Assembly: GCA_052387735.1 (NCBI GenBank) | Contig: JBQTIW010000121.1 | Location: 1-22,397, forward strand | Origin: RBC101 sp052387735 | GTDB lineage: Bacteria; Gemmatimonadota; Gemmatimonadetes; Gemmatimonadales; Gemmatimonadaceae | Direction: 5' to 3' | DNA length: 22,397 bases | In this document: in pieces, positions 1-7,486 of the stretch | How positions within the stretch are numbered: the first letter of the stretch is position 1 | How the letters are laid out: every line of letters begins with the position of its first letter | Program-made: the position numbers and the translations under genes | The notes under the pieces: generated by a model | What the model was told of the DNA's origin: nothing | Seen by the model: the letters and a program-made list of their open reading frames with translations, nothing else | Databases searched by the model: none

Positions 1-587
1 GCGGGTCGCGTGTTGGGGGCGGTGTCATCGCGCGGAAACCGGTACGACCGGATCATTGCCGCGGCGCCGGCCGCCGCGGCGTGCTCCGAGGTATAGCTGG
101 GGGACGCAACGGCGGGCACCAGCGACAACCCGCCGCGATGCGCACGGGAGGGCGCCTGACGTGGGTACGCGTACTTTGCATCCCACGTCGCAATCATTGC
201 GTCGTGCAGCCCAACGTGCAGCAGTGCCATCACGCGTGCAGCGCGGGTGGGCGTCGCCAGCCGCACGTCCGGAAGCAGCGGCCAGTAGAAATCCAGCCGC
301 TCGACAGCAGTTCTGGTCCAGTGGGACCCCGGTTCACCATCCCAGGCTCGAATCAGCGAGTCTGTGCGTTCCGTGCGCGCCTGCTGCAGCCTGACGTTTT
401 CATCGACTTCTGCGGAGGACACCGCGGGTGGCGCCGCAGGTCGGAGCGCGTCTCCACGCGGCAGTACCCACGTGCTCCACGCGCTGACACTACCGTCCGC
501 AACGCGCTCCGGCACGGCCGTCGGCTCCGCACATGCAACCACGCCGAGCATCAGACACGCAGGCACGCGTCCCCTGACACGACTCAT
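1..587 (-). CDS. PAP2 / vanadium-dependent haloperoxidase-like lipoprotein, partial (C-terminus beyond left edge)
   Basis: About 195 N-terminal residues are visible; the frame stays open to base 1, so the C-terminus is missing. The ATG (587-585) overlaps the TGA of the preceding gene as ATGA, which indicates translational coupling. The N-terminus MSRVRGRVPACLMLGVVAC is a lipoprotein signal with the lipidated Cys at residue 19. Residues about 113-142 (RAARVMALLHVGLHDAM, then TWDAKYAY) match the helix that precedes the active site in bacterial vanadium-haloperoxidase-like PAP2 proteins. Residues 163-170 (PSYTSEHA) correspond to the PSGH motif, keeping Ser and His with Glu replacing Gly. The His of motif 3, which binds vanadate or acts as the phosphatase nucleophile, would lie beyond the edge, so peroxidase versus acid phosphatase activity cannot be decided. 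It is the last visible gene of the SusCD operon and is expected to act in the periplasm or at the outer membrane. Confidence 0.75.
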   Translation of the reverse strand, partial: MSRVRGRVPACLMLGVVACAEPTAVPERVADGSVSAWSTWVLPRGDALRPAAPPAVSSAEVDENVRLQQARTERTDSLIRAWDGEPGSHWTRTAVERLDFYWPLLPDVRLATPTRAARVMALLHVGLHDAMIATWDAKYAYPRQAPSRAHRGGLSLVPAVASPSYTSEHAAAAGAAAMIRSYRFPRDDTAPNTRP

Positions 588-1585
588 TGACGCGACACCG
601 CTCCACCAGGCACGCCGTCCGCGCGAAAGGTGATCGCGCGGGGACTGCCGGGTCCGCCGTCGCCGAATGCATCGCGGTACGGACGGATCACGAACGGTCG
701 TTCCGTCGAGATCGCCTCTCCGCGATCCGACGCCGGCTCGATGGTAATCACGTGCGTCCAGCGGCCAATATTCTGCGAGTTTTTCTCGCGCAGGTCCAAC
801 GGCAGCGTGAGACCGGCGGGAAATGGCAGGCCTAACGGGTTGGAGATCCAGTCGTCGCCAGGGAACTCCTCCTCGCCCGCCGTGGCAAAGTCGCGGACGC
901 CGGAGTAAGCCCCCCATCCCGTGTCGTCGCGCGAGCTCACGGCTCCAGTCGCATCGGGCCTGAATTTGCCGTAGGACAGCCAGATGGCTCCCGGGCTGCC
1001 CAGGTCGCGGACCATCCACCCTTCATAGGTCCATCCTGGCTGCAGCTGGGACAGGCGTACCCACATGTCGTTCTGCGGCAGCGTGCGGGGCGTCATGTTG
1101 AACAGCCACACGCCGGACTCCTCAAACGACGGATATCCGTGAACGGCGTTGTCACTGGGAGAGAACATCGTGAACTGCCCCGGGTGCTGGTGCAGTTCGA
1201 GGTCCGTTTGCGTCACGGCGCCGACGACGGTGAGCACACCACGCGCGCCCTGGATTCGACCGTGCAGCAGGAGATGCGGCGACGGTCGCGGATCCGTGTC
1301 ACCCGCCGGCTCATACGTGACGGCTAGCTGTTCTACGTCGGCAGCCGGGTTGACCAGCCTGAAGGAATTCCCCTGACGGAGATCGAGGTTGCCTAACGAG
1401 GTCTGCTTCCCGCCGCGATCGCTGACCCATGCCTCAAAGCGACCTTCCGTGGCATCCAGCGGCGTCAGGCCGGTGAGGGTCAGCACCAGCGTGGCGCCCG
1501 CGGGCAGGGCGCTCGCAACCGGATCTTCGCCCCTACATCCGACAAGAGCCAGCGCCAGACTCAGCGCGATGCGTCGGGTTACCAC
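584..1585 (-). CDS. Lipoprotein with two EGW/EAW-type beta-domain halves, function unknown
   Basis: The open frame extends upstream to 2101, but the usable start is GTG at 1585, seven bases inside the preceding gene. It gives a short lipoprotein signal, MVTRRIALSLALALVGC, with Cys 17. The mature protein (333 residues in all) has two related halves. Residues about 35-66 contain LTLTGL, GRFEAWV and SLGNL. Residues about 175-207 contain VRLSQLQPGWTYEGWMV and a YGKF turn. This pattern resembles the 'L-x-L-P-x-G-x-x-YEGW-x-V-x-G-x-P-x-S-x-G-x-F' beta-sandwich module seen in anti-sigma-K-like and related extracytoplasmic proteins; that comparison is from memory. There is no catalytic motif. It sits between a small lipoprotein-like gene and the haloperoxidase-like gene, overlapping both, so an accessory role in the same surface system is likely. 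The product is otherwise unrecognised. Confidence 0.8.
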   Translation of the reverse strand: MVTRRIALSLALALVGCRGEDPVASALPAGATLVLTLTGLTPLDATEGRFEAWVSDRGGKQTSLGNLDLRQGNSFRLVNPAADVEQLAVTYEPAGDTDPRPSPHLLLHGRIQGARGVLTVVGAVTQTDLELHQHPGQFTMFSPSDNAVHGYPSFEESGVWLFNMTPRTLPQNDMWVRLSQLQPGWTYEGWMVRDLGSPGAIWLSYGKFRPDATGAVSSRDDTGWGAYSGVRDFATAGEEEFPGDDWISNPLGLPFPAGLTLPLDLREKNSQNIGRWTHVITIEPASDRGEAISTERPFVIRPYRDAFGDGGPGSPRAITFRADGVPGGAVSRQ

Positions 1586-2040
1586 CGGGATTGGTCGGGT
1601 CCAGGCGGGGTTCCTGGCTCGTCCGGCGGCGTTTGTCGTCCAAAGAACCCGCTGGTGAAGAAAAAACCAGCCACCGCCAAAGCCGCAGCGCCGACCGTCA
1701 TCCATGTTCGCTTCCTTGACAGTCGCCGCTCGTCGACGCGCGTCAGCTGCGCCGGACTCACGGCGACACGAATGCCATCCACAGGGAGTGTGCTCCGTCC
1801 CTGCGTCACGGAGGTGGCGTCGAGCACGTACCCACCATTCTCCTGGGAGACCAGTCGACCCTCGAACCTGAGAACCCCAGGGCCCAGCGCCCTGGTGAGC
1901 GCGGCTCGACCCTCGTCGTTCACCTCGACCGCCAGATGCGCGCCCGCCGGCGCAGCGGTGCGCACGGGAGCATACACATAGCAAGCAGTACTCAGCATTT
2001 GCAGACAACCGATGAAGAGAGCTATGGCGCGCCTCCACAC
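1579..2040 (-). CDS. Small lipoprotein-like protein with C-terminal membrane helix, SusCD-operon accessory
   Basis: A 153-residue protein starting at GTG, three bases after the SusD stop (TAG at 2046-2044). The N-terminus MWRRAIALFIGCLQMLSTAC reads as a lipoprotein signal (LSTAC, Cys 20). Residues about 35-105 form a compact domain with VEVNDEGRAALTRALG, LRFEGRLVS and VDERRLSRKRT, predicted here to be beta-rich. A second hydrophobic stretch (residues 113-134) is followed by a Pro/Gly-rich tail (137-149). A lipid-anchored outer-membrane protein would not normally carry a transmembrane helix, so either the Cys is not lipidated or the protein stays in the inner membrane. Similar small proteins with an 'ERRLSR' segment beside SusC/SusD genes in Gemmatimonadota are familiar from memory, but no function is known. 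Its TAA overlaps the next GTG start. Confidence 0.8.
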   Translation of the reverse strand: MWRRAIALFIGCLQMLSTACYVYAPVRTAAPAGAHLAVEVNDEGRAALTRALGPGVLRFEGRLVSQENGGYVLDATSVTQGRSTLPVDGIRVAVSPAQLTRVDERRLSRKRTWMTVGAAALAVAGFFFTSGFFGRQTPPDEPGTPPGPDQSRW

Positions 2041-2043
2041 GCG

Positions 2044-3288
2044 CTACGACCCCCGGAGATTCGGATTCGACTGTCGTTCGTTCTGCGAGATCGGAATACA
2101 CTTGTCACGCGTGGCGAGGAAGGTGTGCCGGATCGGCGCGGGCTCCGTCGACCACCGCCGCAAATCCCAGAACCGCCGCGACTCGAGCCAGACGACCGCG
2201 CCACGCTCCTTCTGGAGAATGGGCCAGGCCTGCGCCGTTGTGGTAGCCGAGAGCGCTGGCAGCGGATTGGCTGTGGTGTTGTAGAACGCCCGTTCCTGAT
2301 TGATGAGCGTCATGGCCCCTGGAACGTCGTTGGCGCGCAGCGCAGCCTCGGCGCGGAGCACCAGCATCTCCGTGCCCTTCACGAGCGGAATGTCCGACGC
2401 AAGGGTCAGGTATTTCCGCTGACGGAAGAACGGGGTGCGACCATCCTGGCCGACCGCGACCGCACCACCCGTGGTCTTGATGGTGTCCCACGGCACGCGG
2501 CCATCCCTGAATACCGTTGCCCACTGCGTATTGAAGACGGTGTACTCCGAGCGCGTCGTCGTTTCGAACACCAGGTCGTTGTTCTCGGCGCCGGTGTTCG
2601 TGGAGAAGAAGGCAACGAAATTGTAGGCGGTGGGAACCTGTTGCGCATCGCTGGCCGCTTCCGTCCACTTGTTCTGCCACGCACGCACGGACGCACGCCC
2701 ACCGTACGCCGCGCGCAGCAACGAGTCCCGGATGGCGCCCGTGAGTGCTCCGGCGATGCGAATGGCTTCGGTGAAGTGCGTCTCGGCGCGTGAGAAATGG
2801 GTTTTGTGATCCTGGGCAGGACCGCCATCAATCACCGCCTCACACACGTTCTCACCGATCAGGCGATTCGACAGACCGGCGTAAATGTACGCCCGAGCAC
2901 CAAGCGGACTGGTGTCGAAGCCGGTTGCGAGTACGCGTTTCATCCGCTCGATGCCCGACTCGGCCACCCAGCGGGCGCGATGCAGGGATCCCCACATCCC
3001 GTTCACGTCCTCCTCGCGCACGATCCCGCGGTTGAACAGGCCTTCTGCGGCGTAGCTGCCACCGTGGTAGAGCTCATCCGCCATGATCGCGGTCTCCTGC
3101 GTTACCGCGTCCATGGCACGCGAGAGATCGAACGACATACCGGTCACGAGCCCAGGCATGGCGGGCGGGCCGTTCAGATCGTCGTCGGCGATGGGGCCGG
3201 GGTTCGAGACCTCGAGTGAGTTGCACGCCGCGAGCGCACCGAGGCACACCGCCATCGAGGCACGCCTAACGAAAATGGAAATGGTCAT
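2044..3288 (-). CDS. SusD/RagB-family outer-membrane lipoprotein
   Basis: The surface-exposed substrate-binding lid of a SusC transporter. I chose ATG 3288 (414 residues): a GAGGA ribosome-binding site lies nine bases upstream and the start gives a clean lipoprotein signal ending LAAC (Cys 22). An in-frame ATG at 3309 overlaps the SusC stop codon (TAATG) and would add seven residues. Right after the Cys comes LEVSNPGPI, the usual entry of bacterial SusD proteins. TPR-like alpha-helical segments follow (IYAGLSNRLIGENVCE, then FSRAETHFTEAIRIA). The C-terminus CIPISQNERQSNPNL matches the conserved 'PIP-x-E-x-x-x-NPNL' ending of the family, so the gene is complete. It directly follows SusC, as is standard. 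The cargo (glycan, peptide or other) cannot be inferred. Confidence 0.93.
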   Translation of the reverse strand: MTISIFVRRASMAVCLGALAACNSLEVSNPGPIADDDLNGPPAMPGLVTGMSFDLSRAMDAVTQETAIMADELYHGGSYAAEGLFNRGIVREEDVNGMWGSLHRARWVAESGIERMKRVLATGFDTSPLGARAYIYAGLSNRLIGENVCEAVIDGGPAQDHKTHFSRAETHFTEAIRIAGALTGAIRDSLLRAAYGGRASVRAWQNKWTEAASDAQQVPTAYNFVAFFSTNTGAENNDLVFETTTRSEYTVFNTQWATVFRDGRVPWDTIKTTGGAVAVGQDGRTPFFRQRKYLTLASDIPLVKGTEMLVLRAEAALRANDVPGAMTLINQERAFYNTTANPLPALSATTTAQAWPILQKERGAVVWLESRRFWDLRRWSTEPAPIRHTFLATRDKCIPISQNERQSNPNLRGS

Positions 3289-3308
3289 CGGCTGAGTCCT
3301 CGTCGGCA

Positions 3309-6281
3309 TTACCAGTTGGCCCTCAAGGACAGCGAGAACGATCGCAGCTGCGGGAGTTGGTAGTACTCCCGGCGTCCGACCTGGCTGTCCGACTGGTCCG
3401 CCGATTCCGGGTCGAGTCCGGAGTAGTTCGAGCTGTAGAACAGGTTGCGGCCCGACAGTGTGAGCGTGGCACCCTGCATGCCGCGCAGCAGTCGCGACGG
3501 AAGCCGATATGTCGCGGTGAGATATCGGAGCCGGAAGAAGTCGGCCTTCTCCACCCACGAATCCGAGAACTGCTGCGTCCGATCGACGGCGCACCGAATG
3601 CGGTCGAGCGCGTTGACGTCGCTGAGCGCGGAGGTGTTGCCTTTGATGGCGGCCACCATCTTGAGCTGGATGTCGTAGCACGGACGCCAGTTGCCGCGCA
3701 GGGCGTTCTGATAACCGACGTAGTTGATGTTGTACCCTCCGCGCTGGAACTCGCCCAACCCGTCGACCGTCACGCGGTCCCAGAGTGTGAGCGACGAGCC
3801 GATGCCGAACACCTTGTCGGGGAAGGTGGGTCCGTAGAACTCCGTCCCGGTCGACATCACAGGTGCCTCAAAGGCGTCCGCGTTGGTCACCTTCCTGGCG
3901 AACAGGGAGGTGACGGGATACCCCACCCTCACCTCGGTGAACGTCCCACCGGCGGCGATGAGTGGCTCGTCGCCGAGATCGGTCGCCTCACTCTCCAGGA
4001 GCGTCATGTTCAGGCGGCCGCGCCAGTCGATCTTCGCCCGACGAATCAGACCCACTTCGGCACGAGCTTCCAGGCCGCTGTTGTGGATCTCGCCAACGTT
4101 CTCCAGCTGCCGATTGAGAAAGCCTTGCGAGGGCGGATATCGAACCTGGATCAGGGCATCGAGCGTTCGCGTATCAAACCACGTCACATCGAGCGAATGG
4201 CGGCCGGCAAACGCGCTCGTTTCAAACCCGAGCTCGAGCTCGCGCGTGCGTTCCGGTCCAAGGGTCGAATTACCGATCTGATTGGGCGAGAAGCCCGGCT
4301 TCGCCTCGTCACCGGCGATCGGATCCCAGGTCCGTGTGGCATCAAAGGCACCAGGCGCTTTTCCGGATTCGCCGACCGCGGCGCGCAGTTTGAACGTCTC
4401 CCAGGTCTCGCTCGGCCAGAACCCGTGATCGGAGAGCACGTACGACACGCCGAGTTTAGGGTACGTCTGCAGACCGAAGTCCTCGCCGAACGCGCTGTTC
4501 CCATCGATGCGCAGACCCGCCGTCAGGAACAATCGATCCTTGAAGCCGACCTGTTCCTGGAAGAAGAGGCCGGCGTTCACGACCTTGCGCCTGGTGTCCG
4601 ACCCGACCGTGCGTCGCGCGGCGCTGGTGAGCACGGGCGCCCCTGGACCGGAGAACTCGTCGCCGGTGATGTTGGTGCTCAACAGGTTGTCCTGAAAGAC
4701 CTGACCTCCGAACGCGCTGTTCGTCGAGATGGAGCCGCCGAAGTCCTTCTTGTACGTCGAGGCGTAGTCGATGGAGAGGAACTGTCGCACCCAGTCACCT
4801 TGCGACAGCGAGCCCACGGCGTTGCGCAGGTGACCGAACGGTATGATCGATCGGTTCTCGTTTCGATTGTAGTCGAATCCCACCGTCAGGCGGTTGGTCC
4901 AGGCCTCGACCGGCGTGTAGTTCACGCCAAAGCCCGAGATGAAGTGGTCCGAGCGGGTGGTCGTCTGGATGGACAGCGCCGCCGCGTTGTTCATGCAGAC
5001 CGTGACCCCGGTGCTGCACCCGGAACCTCGATAGTTGCCCGCGGTCCCGCGGGCGACGTTCAGCAGGAACCCGTTGGCGAGGTTGCCATCGGGAACCCAG
5101 CTCGTGTTCGTTCGCTGATACGAGGGATTCAACGAAAGCTCGAGCGTTGACAGCGGGCGGAATGAAAAATTGCCGCGGAAGCCCCCGGTTCTGTTCCGGC
5201 TGGTCTCGAGCGCACCCTCCTCGTCGGAATAATTCGTGGACAGGAAGTACTGGGTGAGGTCCGTGCCGCCTGAAACAGACCCTGAGTAGCGCTGGAGGAT
5301 GCCGGTGCGAATCCACTTGCCGCTCGACGGACACGTCGAATCCTCGAAGTTGACCTTCTGGCCAAACGTTGCGCTGGTAGTGATGACATCGAGGCCATAC
5401 ATCTCGGGACCGCGGCAGTTCTTCAGGTAAACCACCGACGGGTCACCATCGATCTTCACATGGTCGAGGTCATTGGTCCCGCCGACCATTTCCACTTTCC
5501 ACTGCGGCGCGCCGGAGCGGCCCCGCCTGGTGAAGATCTGGATGACGCCGCCGGAGGCCTCGGTGCCGTAGAGCGTCGTGGCGGCCGCACCCTTGACGAC
5601 CTCCACGCGTTCGATGTCCTCGGACCGGATGTCGTTGAACGGGTTGGTCACCTGCCGGGCATTCGGGACCGTGGGCGTAACGCCGCTGTAAATGCGAACC
5701 CCGTCGACATAGATGATCGGGCTGTTCCCCTGTGAGATGCTATTGGTGCCGCGAAGTCGAATGACGCCGCCCGCACCCGGCTGCCCGGAGTTGGCGAGGA
5801 CCGTGACCCCTGGCGTCTGCGCCGCCAGCAGTTGCTGCGTGTTGACGACGGGCGCGTTCTCGATCTGCTGGACCGAGATCGTGGCCATGCTGTTGGTGAT
5901 TTCCTTGCGCCGAACGTCTCCGGTGGCCGTGACCACGACCTGCTCGAGCGAGACGGGTGCCTCGCGAATCGTGAAGTCCAGCGTCGCGGTCTGGCCGGTC
6001 TCCACCGTGACCTGGGCCGTCGCGGGCGCGAAACCGAGGCGTTGCACGCGCACGGTGCGCGGGCCGGCGGGGACGCTGGGGAGGCGGTAGTCGCCGGCGT
6101 CGTTGGTCTGGGTGCCCATCTGCGTTCCGACGATGCTCACCGTCGCATTGGCCAGCGGTCGGCTGGCGCCTTCGACCGTGACCTTGCCGCGGATGCTGCC
6201 CGTTTGCGCGGCGAGCGGAAGGGCGGTGGTGAGGAGCGAAGCGACGATGAGACCGGACATCCGACGAGAGACAGCTTGCAT
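3309..6281 (-). CDS. SusC/RagA-family TonB-linked outer-membrane transporter
   Basis: First gene of the operon and a complete 990-residue protein. ATG 6281 is preceded by AAGGAG seven bases upstream. Residues 1-25 are a signal peptide (cleavage near AAQ). Residues about 28-107 form a carboxypeptidase-regulatory-like beta domain (GSIRGKVTV, then GDYRLPSVPAG). A TonB-box-like segment (SLEQVVVTATG, 111-121) and the plug (about 125-235) follow; the plug contains the SusC signature VIRLRGTNSIS and SPIIYVDGVRI. The rest is a 22-strand-type barrel ending LRSFSLSLRANW, with Trp rather than the more usual Phe at the C-terminus. It imports ligands captured by SusD using TonB/ExbBD energy. No sigma/anti-sigma pair is visible beside it, so control may rest on its own promoter. 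Confidence 0.96.
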   Translation of the reverse strand: MQAVSRRMSGLIVASLLTTALPLAAQTGSIRGKVTVEGASRPLANATVSIVGTQMGTQTNDAGDYRLPSVPAGPRTVRVQRLGFAPATAQVTVETGQTATLDFTIREAPVSLEQVVVTATGDVRRKEITNSMATISVQQIENAPVVNTQQLLAAQTPGVTVLANSGQPGAGGVIRLRGTNSISQGNSPIIYVDGVRIYSGVTPTVPNARQVTNPFNDIRSEDIERVEVVKGAAATTLYGTEASGGVIQIFTRRGRSGAPQWKVEMVGGTNDLDHVKIDGDPSVVYLKNCRGPEMYGLDVITTSATFGQKVNFEDSTCPSSGKWIRTGILQRYSGSVSGGTDLTQYFLSTNYSDEEGALETSRNRTGGFRGNFSFRPLSTLELSLNPSYQRTNTSWVPDGNLANGFLLNVARGTAGNYRGSGCSTGVTVCMNNAAALSIQTTTRSDHFISGFGVNYTPVEAWTNRLTVGFDYNRNENRSIIPFGHLRNAVGSLSQGDWVRQFLSIDYASTYKKDFGGSISTNSAFGGQVFQDNLLSTNITGDEFSGPGAPVLTSAARRTVGSDTRRKVVNAGLFFQEQVGFKDRLFLTAGLRIDGNSAFGEDFGLQTYPKLGVSYVLSDHGFWPSETWETFKLRAAVGESGKAPGAFDATRTWDPIAGDEAKPGFSPNQIGNSTLGPERTRELELGFETSAFAGRHSLDVTWFDTRTLDALIQVRYPPSQGFLNRQLENVGEIHNSGLEARAEVGLIRRAKIDWRGRLNMTLLESEATDLGDEPLIAAGGTFTEVRVGYPVTSLFARKVTNADAFEAPVMSTGTEFYGPTFPDKVFGIGSSLTLWDRVTVDGLGEFQRGGYNINYVGYQNALRGNWRPCYDIQLKMVAAIKGNTSALSDVNALDRIRCAVDRTQQFSDSWVEKADFFRLRYLTATYRLPSRLLRGMQGATLTLSGRNLFYSSNYSGLDPESADQSDSQVGRREYYQLPQLRSFSLSLRANW

Positions 6282-6355
6282 GGGGACACTCCTTCGAGAG
6301 TCGCCGCGCGGGTCTCAGGGGCGGGCGGATGCCGATACTCCGGCGGCGTACCGAA

Positions 6356-6384
6356 ATCGTAGGGTCGGGGCCGCGCTGCGTCAA
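6356..6384 (-). promoter_or_regulatory. Sigma70-like promoter of the SusCD operon
   Basis: Read on the minus strand, TTGACG (6384-6379) is followed by 17 bases and TACGAT (6361-6356). Both hexamers are close to the vegetative consensus and the spacing is ideal. The start point would be near 6349, leaving a leader of roughly 70 bases before the SusC ATG with its AAGGAG site. Positional logic supports it; there is no experimental evidence. Confidence 0.6.
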
Positions 6385-6522
6385 CACGATTTCTCCCCTG
6401 GGACGACGCGGTCCACCACCGCTCCGAGGCGCACGGGCCGATGGCCACGCGGACTACACGCGTCCCCACGCAATCGAGGCCCGCCATCGCTCCTGTTGAT
6501 CATCTGAGGAGGTGATTTCTGT

Positions 6523-6543
6523 TCCTTCAGACTCTCTGAAGGA
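6523..6543 (+). promoter_or_regulatory. Perfect 8-bp hairpin that buries a ribosome-binding site
   Basis: TCCTTCAG (6523-6530), loop ACTCT, CTGAAGGA (6536-6543). The 3' arm contains AAGGA, which with the next G forms AAGGAG four bases before an ATG at 6549. No T-tract follows, so it is a poor intrinsic terminator. It could be a translational control hairpin or a plain inverted repeat. Confidence 0.4.
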
Positions 6544-6548
6544 GCCGC

Positions 6549-6650
6549 ATGTCGGACTCGCGATCGGATCTGCTCCAGGGCACGCGTGAGGACTGGCGAC
6601 GAGCCGGCGCGCGTCCCCGGGCGGCTGGACGCTGGCAACCTGTCCTGTGA
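6549..6650 (+). CDS. Possible 33-residue small ORF with hairpin-masked ribosome-binding site
   Basis: ATG 6549 follows AAGGAG with a short four-base spacer and runs 33 codons to TGA. The peptide begins MSDSRSDLLQGTREDW and is Arg/Ala-rich, with no signal peptide or known motif. The only support is the ribosome-binding site, which lies in the 3' arm of a perfect hairpin, and the location upstream of plsC on the same strand. It could be a leader peptide or a chance frame. Confidence 0.2.
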   Translation: MSDSRSDLLQGTREDWRRAGARPRAAGRWQPVL

Positions 6651-6720
6651 ACACCATATTCCATTCTGAGCGGCGGCGCCTCGTCGTAGCGGCTCGTGGT
6701 AGTCCTATTGAACGATTCTC

Positions 6721-7464
6721 ATGATAACGTTGCTGAATGCGTGGGCGTGGATCGTCGTCGTTTCCCTGGTCCTGGTCGGCACGCCCCTGATGTTCATGGT
6801 CTTTTGTGTGACGGCCCCGTTCGACCGGGGTCGCTACGTGGTTGGCCGGATGTTTCGGCTGATCGGCGTAGCAACGGTGAAGTTGAATCCACTGTGGCGC
6901 TTCGAGACGGCGGGACACGTGGTCCACGATCCGCGTCGGCCCTATGTCGCCGTGTCGAATCATGAATCGTGGGCGGATATCTTCCTGATCTCGCATCTGC
7001 CCTGGGAGATGAAATGGATGTCCAAGGAAGCGATGTTCCGAATCCCCTGCTTCGGCTGGATGATGCGGATGGCCGGGGACATTTCGCTCACACGCGGGGA
7101 ACGCACCAGCGCGGTCAAGGCGATGGCTGCTGCCCGAGACCGCATTGCGAAGCGGGTGAGCGTGATGATCTTCCCGGAGGGCACGCGCTCGCGCGGTGGG
7201 GAATTGCTCCCATTCAAGGATGGCGCGTTCAGGCTCGCGCTCGAAACGGGAGCACCCATTCTGCCGATCGTTGTCGCGGGAACGCGGGATGCGATGGCCA
7301 AGGGGCGGTTCCGGTTTCAACGGGCGCGCGCGCGGGTCAAGGTCCTTCCGCCGATCGAAACGATCGGGCTCACGCTGGACGACGTTGCCACGCTTCGCGA
7401 CAGAACACGCGCGCTGATGGCCGAAGCCCGTCAGACGCTGGCCAGGGAGCTGGAACGCCAGTGA
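6721..7464 (+). CDS. plsC: 1-acyl-sn-glycerol-3-phosphate acyltransferase
   Basis: 247 residues, the usual size. It transfers an acyl chain to lysophosphatidic acid to make phosphatidic acid at the inner membrane. A hydrophobic N-terminal segment (residues about 5-30) anchors it. The acyltransferase motifs are intact: NHESWAD (80-86, the NHx4D catalytic motif), the KWMSKEAMFRIP segment (98-109), FPEGTRS (151-157, glycerophosphate binding) and APILPIVVAGT (178-188). The ATG at 6721 is the only sensible start, although no clear Shine-Dalgarno sequence precedes it. It stands alone, convergent with the next gene (22-base gap), and has no functional link to the neighbours. A related lyso-ornithine-lipid acyltransferase is possible, but PlsC is the simplest reading. 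Confidence 0.92.
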   Translation: MITLLNAWAWIVVVSLVLVGTPLMFMVFCVTAPFDRGRYVVGRMFRLIGVATVKLNPLWRFETAGHVVHDPRRPYVAVSNHESWADIFLISHLPWEMKWMSKEAMFRIPCFGWMMRMAGDISLTRGERTSAVKAMAAARDRIAKRVSVMIFPEGTRSRGGELLPFKDGAFRLALETGAPILPIVVAGTRDAMAKGRFRFQRARARVKVLPPIETIGLTLDDVATLRDRTRALMAEARQTLARELERQ

Positions 7465-7486
7465 CGGCCGGGTCGCTCCGGTTCAG

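Larger units (their letters stand above)
6282..6720. other. Divergent intergenic region between SusC and plsC
   Basis: 439 bases without a convincing conserved gene. The left part holds the SusC promoter and leader. The middle (6507-6543) has a perfect AGGAGGTGA Shine-Dalgarno-like sequence followed by a perfect hairpin. The right part, up to 6720, shows no clear promoter for plsC. Open frames crossing this region on the minus strand look like chance frames in GC-rich DNA. Confidence 0.5.

Noticed and set aside
541..590. Apparent frameshift at the start of the haloperoxidase-like gene
   Set aside because: On re-reading the minus strand base by base the frame is continuous from ATG 587 through the lipobox; the first impression came from dropping four bases.
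490..672. Short minus-strand frames near the left end
   Set aside because: Both the 60- and 61-codon frames are out of phase with the continuous frame that carries the PAP2 signatures.
1586..2101. N-terminal extension of the 584-1585 lipoprotein frame
   Set aside because: It overlaps the 153-residue gene in another frame and would hide the lipoprotein signal; GTG 1585 gives a proper signal and the expected coupling.
3357..5150. 597-codon open frame on the plus strand
   Set aside because: It lies wholly antisense to SusC, whose protein is clearly conserved; the translation is Arg/Val/Glu-rich without any domain. It is a mirror frame of GC-rich coding DNA.
6454..7320. 288-codon minus-strand frame across plsC and the spacer
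   Set aside because: The His/Arg-rich translation shows no motif and opposes the well-supported plsC gene.
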